Shown: positions 49,409 to 59,407, counted from the stretch's first letter. The stretch is 64,000 nucleotides of DNA from Streptomyces sp. NRRL WC-3742 (GCF_000720635.1 NZ_JOCF01000010.1:114932-178931); one strand, 5' to 3'. Made by a program: numbers and translations. Notes: generated by a model not told the origin, from the letters alone.

Positions 49409-49487
49409 TCGGCACGTAGGCTCGTCGGTGACGACGAAGGCTTCGTACGACCGAGAACGACAGCCAGACGACAGCAAGGAGAGAGCC

Positions 49488-49829
49488 GTGTTCCCCGGTG
49501 GCGGCCAGCCCAACATGCAGCAGCTGCTCAAGCAGGCGCAGAAGATGCAGCAGGACCTCGCCCAGGCGCAGCAGGAGCTGGCCGAGGCGAGGGTGACCGG
49601 TACGGCGGGCGGTGGCCTGGTGGAGGCGACGGTGACCGGTTCGGGCGTGCTGGTGGCGCTGACCATCGCCCCGGCCGCGGCCGACCCGGAGGACACCGAG
49701 ACCCTGGCCGACCTGGTCCTGGCGGCCGTGCAGAACGCCACCCAGGAGGCGCAGAAGATGCAGGCCGAGCGCATGGGCCCGCTCACCCAGGGCCTGGGCG
49801 GCGGCGGCATCCCCGGCCTGCCGTTCTAG
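49488..49829 (+). CDS. ybaB: YbaB/EbfC-family nucleoid-associated protein
   Basis: A 113-residue DNA-binding protein with the [20 protein letters not shown] helix, [16 protein letters not shown] core and helical dimer end. The GTG start follows AAGGAGAG. It sits between dnaX and recR as in most bacteria and binds DNA as a dimer, with likely roles in recombination and nucleoid structure. Confidence 0.95.
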   Translation: MFPGGGQPNMQQLLKQAQKMQQDLAQAQQELAEARVTGTAGGGLVEATVTGSGVLVALTIAPAAADPEDTETLADLVLAAVQNATQEAQKMQAERMGPLTQGLGGGGIPGLPF

Positions 49830-50038
49830 CTCGGGCAGCTTCGCGTGCCCGTCCGGTGGCTGCGTGCAGTGGTTCAGGACGCAACTATGTGATTTATGTG
49901 GGAGTCGGGCGTCGGGCGGTGTGTCCGGCGCCCGATTCGTTGGATGATGGCACCGGACACCATCGACCATCAGCACGACCGGCTGCCAGAGCCCACCAGA
50001 GAGACCGCCAGAGCGACCACCAGAGGGAAGGCGCGACG

Positions 50039-50638
50039 TTGTACGAGGGCGTGGTTCAGGACCTGATCGACGAACTGGGCAGGCTGCCCGGCGTCGGGCC
50101 CAAGAGCGCCCAGCGGATCGCCTTCCACATCCTGCAGGCCGATCCCACCGACGTGCGCCGTCTCGCGCACGCGCTGCTGGAGGTCAAGGACAAGGTCCGC
50201 TTCTGCGCGGTCTGCGGCAACGTCGCGGAGGCCGAGCGGTGCCGGGTCTGCCTGGACCCGCGGCGCGACCTCGCGGTGATCTGCGTGGTCGAGGAGCCCA
50301 AGGACGTCGTCGCCATCGAGCGCACCCGTGAGTTCCGCGGCCGCTACCACGTGCTGGGCGGCGCGATCAGCCCCATCGAGGGCGTCGGCCCGGACGACCT
50401 GCGCATCCGCGAGCTGCTCGCGCGCCTCGCGGACGGCACGGTCACCGAGCTGATCCTGGCCACCGACCCCAACCTGGAGGGGGAGGCGACCGCCACCTAC
50501 CTGGCCCGGCTCTGCAAGCCGATGGGCCTGAAGGTGACCCGCCTGGCGAGCGGTCTGCCCGTCGGCGGGGATCTGGAGTACGCGGACGAGGTCACCCTCG
50601 GCCGCGCCTTCGAAGGGAGACGACTGCTCGATGTCTGA
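50039..50638 (+). CDS. recR: Recombination protein RecR
   Basis: A 199-residue protein of standard length: HhH motif [13 protein letters not shown], four-cysteine zinc finger [16 protein letters not shown], and the Toprim domain [12 protein letters not shown] to [12 protein letters not shown]. The start is TTG giving [10 protein letters not shown], with AGGGAAGG in front. It loads RecA at gaps with RecO. Overlaps the next gene by 8 bp. The 209 bp upstream (after ybaB) contain no gene that I recognise. Confidence 0.96.
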   Translation: MYEGVVQDLIDELGRLPGVGPKSAQRIAFHILQADPTDVRRLAHALLEVKDKVRFCAVCGNVAEAERCRVCLDPRRDLAVICVVEEPKDVVAIERTREFRGRYHVLGGAISPIEGVGPDDLRIRELLARLADGTVTELILATDPNLEGEATATYLARLCKPMGLKVTRLASGLPVGGDLEYADEVTLGRAFEGRRLLDV

Positions 50639-51311
50639 CCGGACGACCAACCAGCAGCCCACGGGCTCCGAGGCCCACACCCACGCGAACGGCTCGGAGC
50701 CGGACGACTTCGCCGTGCAGATCGCCGACTCGGTGGAGAGCTTCGTGCTCGCCGTCACCGAGGTCGCCAAGGGCGACGAGCCGGGCAGCGCGGTCTCGCT
50801 GCTGCTCCTGGAGGTCTCGCAGCTGCTGCTGGCCGGCGGCCGGCTGGGCGCCATCGAGGACGTCGTCCCGGAGGACCGCTTCGAGCCCGACACCGGGCCG
50901 GAGCCGGACGGCGAGCAGCTGCGCGAGCGCCTCGCCGTGCTGCTGGCGCCGATCGACGTCTACCACGAGGTCTTCGACCCGTACGGTCCGCCGGAGAAGC
51001 CGAACGCCTTCCGGATCTCGGACGACCTGGCGGGGGTGGTCGGCGAGCTGCAGCACGGTCTGACGCACTACCGCGAGGGCCGGGTCAGCGAGGCGCTGTG
51101 GTGGTGGCAGTTCTCGTACCTGTCGAACTGGGGCACGACCTGTACGGCGGTGCTGCGGGCGCTGCAGTCGCTGATCGCGCACGTCCGGCTGGACAGTCCG
51201 ATCGGCGCGGCGGCGGACGGCGCGGACACGGACGACGACGGGCTCACCGACGAGCAGCTGGAGCAGCAGGCGGGCGACCTGATGGCGGCGGAGCTCGGCC
51301 TCGGGCGCTGA
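50631..51311 (+). CDS. DUF5063 family protein
   Basis: A 226-residue acidic cytoplasmic protein conserved behind recR in actinobacteria. Recognisable parts are [35 protein letters not shown] and [20 protein letters not shown]. The function is unknown. Its 8-bp overlap with recR indicates cotranscription. Confidence 0.9.
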   Translation: MSDRTTNQQPTGSEAHTHANGSEPDDFAVQIADSVESFVLAVTEVAKGDEPGSAVSLLLLEVSQLLLAGGRLGAIEDVVPEDRFEPDTGPEPDGEQLRERLAVLLAPIDVYHEVFDPYGPPEKPNAFRISDDLAGVVGELQHGLTHYREGRVSEALWWWQFSYLSNWGTTCTAVLRALQSLIAHVRLDSPIGAAADGADTDDDGLTDEQLEQQAGDLMAAELGLGR

Positions 51312-51411
51312 GGGAACCGAGGGCGTCGGGCGGCCTCAGGTGGTCTCGGGCGCTGAGAGCGCCTCGGGCACCGAGAACGTCGGACGAACCGAAAATGTGA
51401 TGCACGCCGCA

Positions 51412-51446
51412 GCGGGGCGGCCGGAAAAGAAATCCGGCCGCCCCGC
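51412..51446. terminator. Terminator before lysC leader
   Basis: 14-bp perfect arms (GCGGGGCGGCCGGA and complement) with an A-rich loop AAAGAAA, ending the recR transcript. Between it and lysC (225 bp) lies a TAGACT (51585) that could be a -10 box, and a C5/G5 stem near 51606-51622; no riboswitch that I recognise. Confidence 0.85.
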
Positions 51447-51671
51447 CGCGCATCCCCCCGACGATTCTTCGGGCGGGCGCCCGATGTCCCGCAGACCTGC
51501 CGGTGCAGCCTCCGCACCCCCGCTCACGTGCTGAAACGAGCGTCTCATCATATGGAAGACCCCGGTTCGGGCGTACCCGCTCGCTAGACTGGCGCGGACC
51601 GCACACCCCCCTCCACCTGGGGGGAACGGGGGCCGACGCCCCCGGAAAACGACACTAGTCGAGGAGCGCAC

Positions 51672-52952
51672 GTGGGCCTTGTCGTGCAGAAGTACGGCGG
51701 CTCATCCGTTGCGGATGCCGAGGGCATCAAGCGCGTGGCCCGTCGAATCGTTGACGCCAAGAAGGCCGGCCATGAGGTCGTCGTCGTGGTGTCCGCGATG
51801 GGCGACACGACGGACGAGCTCATCGAACTCGCGGAGCAGGTGTCACCTCTCCCTGCCGGCCGTGAGTTCGACATGCTGCTGACCGCTGGAGAGCGCATCT
51901 CCATGGCGCTGCTGGCCATGGCGATCAAATCCCTGGGCCACGAGGCGCAGTCCTTCACGGGCAGCCAGGCCGGTGTCATCACGGACTCCGTCCACAACAA
52001 GGCGCGCATCATCGACGTGACGCCCGGTCGCATCCGTACCGCGCTCGACGAGGGCAACATCGCGATCGTGGCGGGCTTCCAGGGGGTGTCGCAGAGCAGC
52101 AAGGACATCACCACGCTGGGCCGCGGCGGCTCCGACACCACCGCCGTCGCCCTCGCGGCCGCGCTCAATGCCGAGGTCTGCGAGATCTACACCGACGTGG
52201 ACGGCGTCTTCACCGCCGACCCGCGCGTGGTGAAGAAGGCGCGGAAGATCGACTGGATCGCCTACGAGGACATGCTCGAGCTGGCATCCTCGGGGTCGAA
52301 GGTGCTGCTCGACCGGTGCGTCGAGTACGCCCGTCGCTACAACATCCCGATTCACGTACGCTCGTCCTTCTCGGGTCTCCCCGGGACGATCGTCAGCAAC
52401 GACAACCCGAACAAGCCCGAAGGGGGCGAGATGGAGCAGGCCATCATCTCCGGAGTCGCCCACGACACCTCCGAGGCCAAGGTCACCGTCGTCGGCGTGC
52501 CCGACAAGCCCGGCGAGGCGGCGAGCATCTTCCGCGCCATCGCCGACGCCGAGGTGAACATCGACATGGTGGTGCAGAACGTCTCCGCCGCGTCGACCGG
52601 CCTGACCGACATCTCCTTCACCCTGCCGAAGACCGAGGGCCAGAAGGCCATCGACGCGCTCGGCCGGGTCAAGGACGGCATCGGCTACGAGTCGCTGCGC
52701 TACGACGACGCGATCGGCAAGATCTCGCTGGTCGGCGCGGGCATGCGCTCCAACCCGGGTGTCACGGCTGCCTTCTTCGAGGCGCTGTCCGCCGCGGGCG
52801 TCAACATCGAGCTGATCTCCACCTCGGAGATCCGCATCTCGGTCGTCACCCGCGCCGAGGACGTGCCGGAGGCCGTCCGCGCCGTGCACAGCGCCTTCGG
52901 CCTGGACAGCGAGAGCGACGAGGCTGTTGTCTACGGCGGCACCGGACGGTGA
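51672..52952 (+). CDS. lysC: Aspartokinase
   Basis: A 426-residue aspartate kinase, first step of the lysine/threonine/methionine pathway. The kinase signature [12 protein letters not shown] is at the N-terminus; two ACT domains form the end ([20 protein letters not shown] and [21 protein letters not shown]). An in-frame ATG at 52431 with AGGGGGCGAG in front would make a 173-residue regulatory beta subunit, as in other actinobacteria. GTG start. Confidence 0.96.
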   Translation: MGLVVQKYGGSSVADAEGIKRVARRIVDAKKAGHEVVVVVSAMGDTTDELIELAEQVSPLPAGREFDMLLTAGERISMALLAMAIKSLGHEAQSFTGSQAGVITDSVHNKARIIDVTPGRIRTALDEGNIAIVAGFQGVSQSSKDITTLGRGGSDTTAVALAAALNAEVCEIYTDVDGVFTADPRVVKKARKIDWIAYEDMLELASSGSKVLLDRCVEYARRYNIPIHVRSSFSGLPGTIVSNDNPNKPEGGEMEQAIISGVAHDTSEAKVTVVGVPDKPGEAASIFRAIADAEVNIDMVVQNVSAASTGLTDISFTLPKTEGQKAIDALGRVKDGIGYESLRYDDAIGKISLVGAGMRSNPGVTAAFFEALSAAGVNIELISTSEIRISVVTRAEDVPEAVRAVHSAFGLDSESDEAVVYGGTGR

Positions 52953-52983
52953 CGCCCCGCCGGCCGAGCCGGGGCCCCGGGCG

Positions 52984-54051
52984 GTGACCGGGCGCCCCCA
53001 CCTCGCCGTCGTCGGCGCCACCGGCGCGGTCGGCGAGGTGCTGCTCGGCCTGCTCGCGCTCCGGCGGGACGTCTGGGGCGAGATCCGGCCCGTCGCCTCT
53101 GCGCGTTCGGCCGGCCGTACGGTCGCGGTGCGCGGGGAGGGCGTCGAGGTCCTTCCGCTCACGGAGGAGGCGCTCGCCGGGATCGACGTGGCCGTGTTCG
53201 CCGTCCCCGCCGTGGTCGCCGCCCAGTGGGCGCCGATCGCGGCGGCCAAGGGCATCGTGGTGGTCGACGGCTCGGCCGCGTTCCGGGCCGACGAGGACGT
53301 CCCGCTGGTCGTCCCCGAGGTCAACGCCGCGGCGCTCAGGCTGCGTTCGCGCGGCATCGTCGCCAGTCCGGCCGCCACCACCCTCGCGATGACCGCGGTG
53401 CTCGGCGCGCTGCACGCCGAGTACGGGCTGGCGCAACTGGTCGTCGCCACCTACCAGGCCGCCAGCGGAGAGGGCCGGGCCGGGGAGTCGGCGCTGCGCA
53501 CCCAGACCGCGCTGGTGACCGGCACCACGGCGGGCCGCCAGACCGGCGACCTGCGGGCGGTGATCGCCGAGGACGGGCCCTTCGCCGCCCCGCTCGCCCA
53601 CAACGCGGTGCCCTGGTGCGGCGGCGCGCCGGGGGACGGCGGCTGGTCCGGCGAGGAGCTGGGGCTGCGCGCCGAGACCCGCAGGATCCTGGGCCTGCCC
53701 GCCCTCAACGTCTCCGCCACCTGCGTGCGCGTGCCGCTCGTGCGGACCCACGCGCTGGCCGTGCACGCCCGCTTCGAGCGCGAGGTCACGCAGGAGCACG
53801 CGCAGGACATCCTGCGGGACGCGCCCGGCATCGTGCTCTACGACGACCCGGTGGCCGGGGAGTTCCCCACCCCGAACGACGCGGTCGGCACGGACCCGGT
53901 CTGGGTCGGCCGGGTGCGGCGCGCCCTCGACGAACCCGAGGCGCTCGACCTCTTTCTCTGCGGCGACAACCTGCGCAAGGGGTCGGCCCTGAACCTGCTG
54001 CAGATCGCCGAACTGGTGGCCGGTGAGCTGACGCCGGGTCGGGAGCCGTAG
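52984..54051 (+). CDS. Aspartate-semialdehyde dehydrogenase-like protein lacking active cysteine
   Basis: A 355-residue protein with the full Asd fold: Rossmann motif VVGATGAVGEVLL, DGSAAFRADEDVPLVVPEVN, VVATYQAASGEG and CVRVPLVRTHALAVH. The catalytic loop, normally NPNCTT, reads SPAATT, so the nucleophilic cysteine is replaced. A GTG at 52984 is preferred; a TTG at 52927 overlaps lysC. Position directly behind lysC is that of true asd. Either it is regulatory or another asd supplies the activity. Confidence 0.88.
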   Translation: MTGRPHLAVVGATGAVGEVLLGLLALRRDVWGEIRPVASARSAGRTVAVRGEGVEVLPLTEEALAGIDVAVFAVPAVVAAQWAPIAAAKGIVVVDGSAAFRADEDVPLVVPEVNAAALRLRSRGIVASPAATTLAMTAVLGALHAEYGLAQLVVATYQAASGEGRAGESALRTQTALVTGTTAGRQTGDLRAVIAEDGPFAAPLAHNAVPWCGGAPGDGGWSGEELGLRAETRRILGLPALNVSATCVRVPLVRTHALAVHARFEREVTQEHAQDILRDAPGIVLYDDPVAGEFPTPNDAVGTDPVWVGRVRRALDEPEALDLFLCGDNLRKGSALNLLQIAELVAGELTPGREP

Positions 54052-54214
54052 GGGGCACGAGGCCCCGGATGGGCGCCGGTTCGTCACGACGGTGTCCGTT
54101 CCTCGACACGATCCGTCCGGAATCCCCCGCAATCCCCTGGAGGCGGATTCCGTCGATGCGGAAGAATGGGCCCGGGCTGGGCAACCATGACAGGGGATCG
54201 AGTGTCCAACGGGC

Positions 54215-55156
54215 GTGGCGAACGTGTTGGTGGGGGTAAGGGCGGGCACTCCGGCGGGGGCCGTGATGCCGTTCCCCTCGCGCTACCCGTGGCCTGCGAG
54301 TAGACCGGACGACGACCAGATGACCGCGGTCGCACCTGGTCCGGCGGGCTCCGGTGCCGATCCCGGGTCCGACGCGGACGCCTGCGCGAAAGCCGGCGAG
54401 AGCGCCGATGCGCGTGCCGATACGTGTGCCGGTACGAGCGCCGACAGGCGTGCCGGTACGAGTGCTGATGCGAGTGCCGACGCGCGTACCGATGCGATTG
54501 CTGATGCGAGTGTCGGCGCGCGTACCGAGGCGATTGCTGATGCGCGTACCGAGGCGCGTACCGATGTGAATGCCGTCACCTCCGCGGCCGGTGCCGACGT
54601 CGCCGAAACGGCGGGGGCGCGAACCGGCGCGCAGCCGGGCGCCCGCCTCGGCGCGCACATCGGAACGAGCGAGGACCTGCTCACCGAGACCTACCAGGCG
54701 CACTACCGCTCCCTGCTCCGGCTCGCGGCCCTGCTCCTCGACGACCTCTCCACCTGCGAGGACGTCGTCCAGGAGGCGTTCATCAGGGTCCACGCCGCCC
54801 GGCGCCGGGTGCGCGAACCCGAGAAGACCCTCGCCTACCTCCGGCAGACCGTTGTCAACCTGTCCCGCTCCACGCTGCGCCGCCGGATCCTGGGCCTGCG
54901 ACTGCTGCCGAAGCCCATGCCTGACATGGCCAGTGCAGAAGAAGGTGCCTACGATGCGTTGGAGCGCGACCAGTTGAAGGCCGCGCTGCGTGGTCTGCAA
55001 CGCCGTCAGCGGGAGGTTCTGGTGCTGCGTTACTTCGTGGACATGACGGAGGCGCAGGTCGCCGACACCCTGGGCATCTCGCTCGGATCGGTCAAGGCGT
55101 ACGGATCGCGCGGACTCGCCGCCCTCCGCACCCAGATGGAGGCCGGTCATGGCTGA
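54215..55156 (+). CDS. SigE-family RNA polymerase sigma factor with repeat N-terminus
   Basis: Sigma region 2 is TYQAHYRSLLRLAALLLDDL to QEAFIRVHAARR (about residues 155-200) and region 4 is RRQREVLVLRYFVDMTEAQV to GSVKAYGSRG near the end. Before them lies an unusual stretch of about 100 residues made of ADARTDA/ADASADA-like repeats. The start is uncertain (GTG 54215, ATG 54266 or ATG 54320). The next gene overlaps by 8 bp and is probably its membrane partner. Confidence 0.87.
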   Translation: MANVLVGVRAGTPAGAVMPFPSRYPWPASRPDDDQMTAVAPGPAGSGADPGSDADACAKAGESADARADTCAGTSADRRAGTSADASADARTDAIADASVGARTEAIADARTEARTDVNAVTSAAGADVAETAGARTGAQPGARLGAHIGTSEDLLTETYQAHYRSLLRLAALLLDDLSTCEDVVQEAFIRVHAARRRVREPEKTLAYLRQTVVNLSRSTLRRRILGLRLLPKPMPDMASAEEGAYDALERDQLKAALRGLQRRQREVLVLRYFVDMTEAQVADTLGISLGSVKAYGSRGLAALRTQMEAGHG

Positions 55157-56246
55157 CGGGCTCTCGCCCGAGGAGCGGGCCGTCCGGGCGCTGATGCACC
55201 ACGCCGTCGACGCGATCCAGCCCGATCCCGCCGCGCTCACCCACCTCCGGCGGGCCGTACCCCGGCGCCGGGCCGCCCGCCGGGGCGCCTGGACGGGCGC
55301 GGCGGCCCTCGCCCTGGCCGTCGCCGTCGCCCTGCCCGCCCTGCACGACGGCGACCACCTCGGCCTCTCGGGCGGGCCCGGCTCCCCGGGCGCCAACGGG
55401 CCCTCCGTCACCGGCCCCGGCAGCGCGACGGGTACCGCCGGAGGCGACACCGGCTCGACCCGCCCCGGCCGGGACGGCTGGGGCGGCACCGCCTCGCCCT
55501 CCGGGGTGTCCATCGCCTCGCCCAGCGCGGGGAGCGGCAGCCCGGCCGCGACCGCCAGCCCCGGCGCCACCAACCCCGTCCTCGTGCCGCTCTGCACCCG
55601 CTCCGACCTCGGCCAGGGCGCCGCACAGGTCGGCGCGGCGGACGCGGCGGGGCGCGTGTACGGCTCGTTCACCGTCTACAACGTCTCCGGACGCAGCTGC
55701 CGCCTCGGCGGGCCCGGCGCCGTCGCGGTCACCGCCGTCACCGGGGCCGACCGCGCGCGGGTCCGTACGGCCGACCACGCCCCCGGCGACCCGGCGGACG
55801 GGCTGCCCGCGATGGACACCGAACCGCCCGTCCTCGCCCCGCAGGCGGGCTACCGGCTGCCGTTCGCCTGGGTCCCCGACCAGACCTGCGGCGCCGGCAA
55901 CGGCCCCGCGACCACCACCGGGACCGGCTCCAACCAGCCCGCGGCGGTCGCCACCCGGGCCCCCGCCACCGAGGCCCCGGCCGCCGGCGCCTCCGCCGCG
56001 CCGTCCGCCAACCCCGAGGCCAGCACCACCCCGACCGCCAATCCCACCGGCGCCCCCAGCCCCACCGGCACGGCGCCCACCGGCCACCCCAGCCCCACCC
56101 CGGCCACCGCCACCATCGCCCACACCCCGGCGCCGGGCAGCCCCACGGCGGCCACGGCCACGGTGCCCGTTCCCTGCTCGGGCACCCTCTACCGGGGTGG
56201 GGTGCAGCCCGCGGGGGCGTCGGCGGGATCGCCCACGGCGCGCTGA
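55149..56246 (+). CDS. Membrane-anchored Ser/Pro/Thr-rich protein, sigma-factor partner
   Basis: A 365-residue protein. A cytoplasmic start (SPEERAVRALMHHAVDAIQP), one membrane helix (residues 47-65, GAAALALAVAVALPAL), then an extracellular glycine/serine/proline-rich part with a cysteine-containing beta domain (LVPLCTRSDLG to TVYNVSGRSCRLGGPG) and a long Pro/Thr tail. Overlap with the sigma gene suggests anti-sigma or co-regulated envelope protein, but no zinc anti-sigma motif is visible. Confidence 0.75.
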   Translation: MADGLSPEERAVRALMHHAVDAIQPDPAALTHLRRAVPRRRAARRGAWTGAAALALAVAVALPALHDGDHLGLSGGPGSPGANGPSVTGPGSATGTAGGDTGSTRPGRDGWGGTASPSGVSIASPSAGSGSPAATASPGATNPVLVPLCTRSDLGQGAAQVGAADAAGRVYGSFTVYNVSGRSCRLGGPGAVAVTAVTGADRARVRTADHAPGDPADGLPAMDTEPPVLAPQAGYRLPFAWVPDQTCGAGNGPATTTGTGSNQPAAVATRAPATEAPAAGASAAPSANPEASTTPTANPTGAPSPTGTAPTGHPSPTPATATIAHTPAPGSPTAATATVPVPCSGTLYRGGVQPAGASAGSPTAR

Positions 56247-56287
56247 GGGCGGGAGCGGGGCCCCTGTGGTCGGGGCGGGTGTGAGGA

Positions 56288-57115
56288 GTGGTTACCGTGG
56301 GGGGTGTGTACCGGTTCCTCCTCACTCCGCGCTGGCTGAGCGGCACCGCACTGGCCGTGGCGGCCGTGGCGGTGTGCGTCTGGCTGGGCTCCTGGCAGCT
56401 CGGGCGGTTCGAGGACCGGGTCTCGACGCACCGGGAGAACAAGCAGTCCGGGACGGCCGCAGGTGAGGCCCGGCCGATCGGCGAGCTGCTGAACGGGGCC
56501 GCGCCGCAGGTGTCCACGGTGACGGTCGGCAAGTCCGTCAGCGTCAGCGGCAGCTACGACGCGGAACACCAACTGCTCGTCCCCAACCGGATGTTGGACG
56601 GCAAGGCGGGCTACTACGTGCTCACCCCGCTGCGCACCGCGGACGGCCACGCCGTCGCCGTCGTGCGCGGCTGGGCCCCCGGGACGCCTGCCGCCGGGGC
56701 GCCCGCCGCCGGGACGCCTGCCGCCGTGCCGGCGCCGCCTGGCGGTGCGGTCACCGTCACCGGGCGGCTGCAGGCGAACGAGTCGGTGGGCAGCAACGGC
56801 GCGGTGGCCGGCGGGCTGCCGGCCGGGGAGCTCGGCATGATCAACCGGGCGTCGCTGCTCAACGTGCTGGAGTACGACGGCTGGTACGACGGCTGGGTGG
56901 CCGCCGACGCGCCGGCCGCCGGGCTGACCGCGGTGCCGACCGTCGAGCCGCAGGGCGGGGACGGGCTGACGCTGCGCGCGTTCCAGAACCTGGGCTACAC
57001 CCTGGAGTGGTTCGTCTTCGGAGGGTTCGTCGTCTTCATGTGGTTCCGCCTGGTGCGCCGCGAGGCGGAGGCGGAGCAGGACCGGGCCCTGGGGCTGGAC
57101 CCGGTCCTGGAGTGA
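56288..57115 (+). CDS. SURF1-family cytochrome oxidase assembly protein
   Basis: A 275-residue membrane protein with helices at both ends (LSGTALAVAAVAVCVWLGSW and LEWFVFGGFVVFMWFRLV) and the SURF1 signature pieces GSWQLGRFEDR and NLGYTLEWF. An alanine/proline repeat (GTPAAGAPAAGTPAA) interrupts the periplasmic domain. SURF1 helps insert haem into cytochrome oxidase. Several GTG starts are possible (56288, 56297, 56306). Confidence 0.88.
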   Translation: MVTVGGVYRFLLTPRWLSGTALAVAAVAVCVWLGSWQLGRFEDRVSTHRENKQSGTAAGEARPIGELLNGAAPQVSTVTVGKSVSVSGSYDAEHQLLVPNRMLDGKAGYYVLTPLRTADGHAVAVVRGWAPGTPAAGAPAAGTPAAVPAPPGGAVTVTGRLQANESVGSNGAVAGGLPAGELGMINRASLLNVLEYDGWYDGWVAADAPAAGLTAVPTVEPQGGDGLTLRAFQNLGYTLEWFVFGGFVVFMWFRLVRREAEAEQDRALGLDPVLE

Positions 57116-57116
57116 G

Positions 57117-57560
57117 TCACTTCCTCGGCGTCGCCGCGGGCCCGCCGGGCGGCGTGGGCGCGGTGGGCTTCGAGGGTGGGGCGGGCTTCGAGGCCGAGGA
57201 AGGCGACGAGGGCGACGAGGGCGTCGGTGCCGGCGTGCCGTGGCAGTGGCCGTGCCCGCCGTCCGTGCCGTCGTTCGAGTCGTGATGGTCGATGTGGTGG
57301 TGCACCGTCCGTCCGGGCTTCGACCCCTTGCCGCCCGAGCCCTTGGAACCCGAGCCCTTCGACCCCTTGGCGGCCTGGTCCGTCGCGAGCGCGTCGGCGG
57401 ACCGGTAGGAGGAGGCCAGGGGCGCCGCCGTCACCGGGGAGGCGGACGCGACCGTCGCCGGAGGCGGGCAGGCCGCCTCGTCGCCGTGCGAGCCCGAGCA
57501 GCCGGCGAGTACCAGCACCCCGGCCACCGCCGCCCCCGCGAGCGTCCGCCGACGCCTCAC
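57117..57560 (-). CDS. His-rich lipoprotein
   Basis: A 147-residue lipoprotein. The lipobox is LVLAGC at residue 22. The mature part has a lysine/glycine/serine-rich repeat (KGSKGSGSKGSGGKGSK), a histidine cluster (HHHIDHH, then HGHCHG) and a proline/serine tail. The histidines could bind metal. The GTG start overlaps the S9 peptidase stop (GTGA), so the two are one transcript. Confidence 0.82.
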   Translation of the reverse strand: MRRRRTLAGAAVAGVLVLAGCSGSHGDEAACPPPATVASASPVTAAPLASSYRSADALATDQAAKGSKGSGSKGSGGKGSKPGRTVHHHIDHHDSNDGTDGGHGHCHGTPAPTPSSPSSPSSASKPAPPSKPTAPTPPGGPAATPRK

Positions 57561-59407
57561 ACCGGCCCCCCGTCCGCCTCGAGGTGCCGGCGGACGAAGT
57601 CGATCTCCAGCCGCAGCTGCTTGATCCGCTCCTCCACCACCAGCGACCCGTGCCCGGCGTCGTACCGGTACACCTCGTGCGGCTTGCCGAGCGCCTCCAG
57701 CCGCTCCACGTAGTTGTCGATCTGCCGGATCGGGCAGCGCGGGTCGTTCACCCCGGCGCTGATGTAGACCGGCACTCGCACCCGCTCGACGTACGTGAGC
57801 GGCGAGGAGGCGGTGTAGCGCTCCGGGACCTCCTCCGGGGTGCCGCCGAAGAGCGTGCGGTCCAGCGACTTGAGCGCCTCCATCTCGTCCGCGTACGCCG
57901 TGTGGTAGTCCGCGACGGGCACGGCGGCGACGCCGAGCGACCACAGCTCGGGCTGGACGCCGAGGCCGAGCAGGGTGAGGAAGCCGCCCCAGCTGCCGCC
58001 GGAGAGGACCACGCGGGCCGGGTCGGCGAGGCCGCTCTCCACCGCCCAGGCGCGGACGGCCGCGATGTCCTCCAGCTCGATCAGGCCGATGCGCTCGCGC
58101 AGCGCGTCCGTCCACGCCTGGCCGTAGCCCGTGGAGCCGCGGTAGTTGACCCGGACGACGGCGTAGCCGTGGTCCAGCCAGGCGGCCGGGCCGGCGGCGA
58201 AGGAGTCGCTGTCGTGGTGCGTCGGGCCGCCGTGGACCTCGAACACGGTCGGGTACGGGCCCTGCCCGCCGGCCGGTCGCTGCACCAGGGCGTGGACCCG
58301 GCCGCCGGGCCCGTCCACCCAGACGTCCTCGACGGGGACGGACCCGGGCGGCACCGCGCCGGGCGCCCGCAGCACGACCGTCCCGGCGGTGGAGCGTACG
58401 GCGGAGGGCTCGGCGGCGGAGGACCACAGGTACTCGACGGTGCCGTCCGGGCGGGCCGTGGCACCGCCGACGGTGCCGCGCGGGGTGTCCACCCGGGTGA
58501 GCAGGCCGTCCGCGAGGGAGTACGAGAACAGCTCGCTGCGCGCCTCGTACTCGTGCTCGACGAGCAGTTCGGCAGCGCCGGGCCGCCACTGCGCGGAGAC
58601 GTCGCCGGGCAGCTCGCGGCCCTGCTCGTCGCGCAGCGGGAGGGCGGTCTCGGCGCCGGTGGCGACGTCCCAGATCATCGGCTCCCAGCGGCCGGTGCGC
58701 TGGTGCGCGACCAGCATCCGGGTGTCGCCCTCGACCGGGGCGAAGCCCAGGCAGGCGACGCCGCGCGGGTCGTCCCGGCCGGTGACCTCGTCGAGCTCGG
58801 CGACGGGCTCGATGCCGCCGTCCTTCGTGATCCGGTAGACGCGCAGCGCGGAGTGCATGGCGTCGCCGTGCTCGGTGTGGTCGACGGCGAGCAGGGAGGA
58901 GTCGTGGCTGAGGTCGGCGACGCCGCCGTACTCCTCGTGCCGGTAGACCTCGAGGGCCTCGGCGGCGCCGGGGCGGCGCAGGTGCAGGGTGGTGCCGTGC
59001 TCGTCGGTGGAGCGGCCGACGACCACCGTGCCGTCGCGGCCGAGCGCCAGGCCGGCCGAGTAGGAGGCGGCCAGGCCCGGTACGGCCTCCTCGTCGGGGC
59101 CGCCGGCGAAGGGCTGGCGGCGCCAGACGCCGAACTCGTCGCCGTCCTGGTCGTCGAACCACCACACCCACGCGCCGTCCGGGGACAGTTCGGCGTCGGT
59201 GGTGCCGTTCGGACGGTCGGTCACCCGGCGGTGGGCGCCGGTGGCGCGGTCCCAGGCGTAGACCTCGTAGGTGCCGGTCGCGTTGGACACGTACAGGGCC
59301 CGGTCGGGGGCGTCCTCCGCCCAGTCCGGCAGCGACACCCGGGCCGCCCTGAACCGCTGCTCCCACGCCGGAACGGTGCTCTTCTCCTCGCTCATCCGAC
59401 CATCCAA
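57557..59407 (-). CDS. Prolyl-oligopeptidase family (S9) peptidase
   Basis: A 616-residue protein: an N-terminal beta-propeller (repeats such as LYVSNATGTYEVYAWDRATG) and a C-terminal alpha/beta-hydrolase with the nucleophile in SGGSWGG, DPRCPIRQ near the catalytic Asp and DAGHGS for the His. No signal peptide, so cytoplasmic cleavage of small peptides is likely. A second ATG at 59395 (MSEEKS) is the better start. Confidence 0.93.
   Translation of the reverse strand: MDGRMSEEKSTVPAWEQRFRAARVSLPDWAEDAPDRALYVSNATGTYEVYAWDRATGAHRRVTDRPNGTTDAELSPDGAWVWWFDDQDGDEFGVWRRQPFAGGPDEEAVPGLAASYSAGLALGRDGTVVVGRSTDEHGTTLHLRRPGAAEALEVYRHEEYGGVADLSHDSSLLAVDHTEHGDAMHSALRVYRITKDGGIEPVAELDEVTGRDDPRGVACLGFAPVEGDTRMLVAHQRTGRWEPMIWDVATGAETALPLRDEQGRELPGDVSAQWRPGAAELLVEHEYEARSELFSYSLADGLLTRVDTPRGTVGGATARPDGTVEYLWSSAAEPSAVRSTAGTVVLRAPGAVPPGSVPVEDVWVDGPGGRVHALVQRPAGGQGPYPTVFEVHGGPTHHDSDSFAAGPAAWLDHGYAVVRVNYRGSTGYGQAWTDALRERIGLIELEDIAAVRAWAVESGLADPARVVLSGGSWGGFLTLLGLGVQPELWSLGVAAVPVADYHTAYADEMEALKSLDRTLFGGTPEEVPERYTASSPLTYVERVRVPVYISAGVNDPRCPIRQIDNYVERLEALGKPHEVYRYDAGHGSLVVEERIKQLRLEIDFVRRHLEADGGPV

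Noticed and set aside
51447..51671. Lysine riboswitch before lysC
   Set aside because: The 225-bp leader lacks any recognisable lysine-box core; only simple stems are seen.
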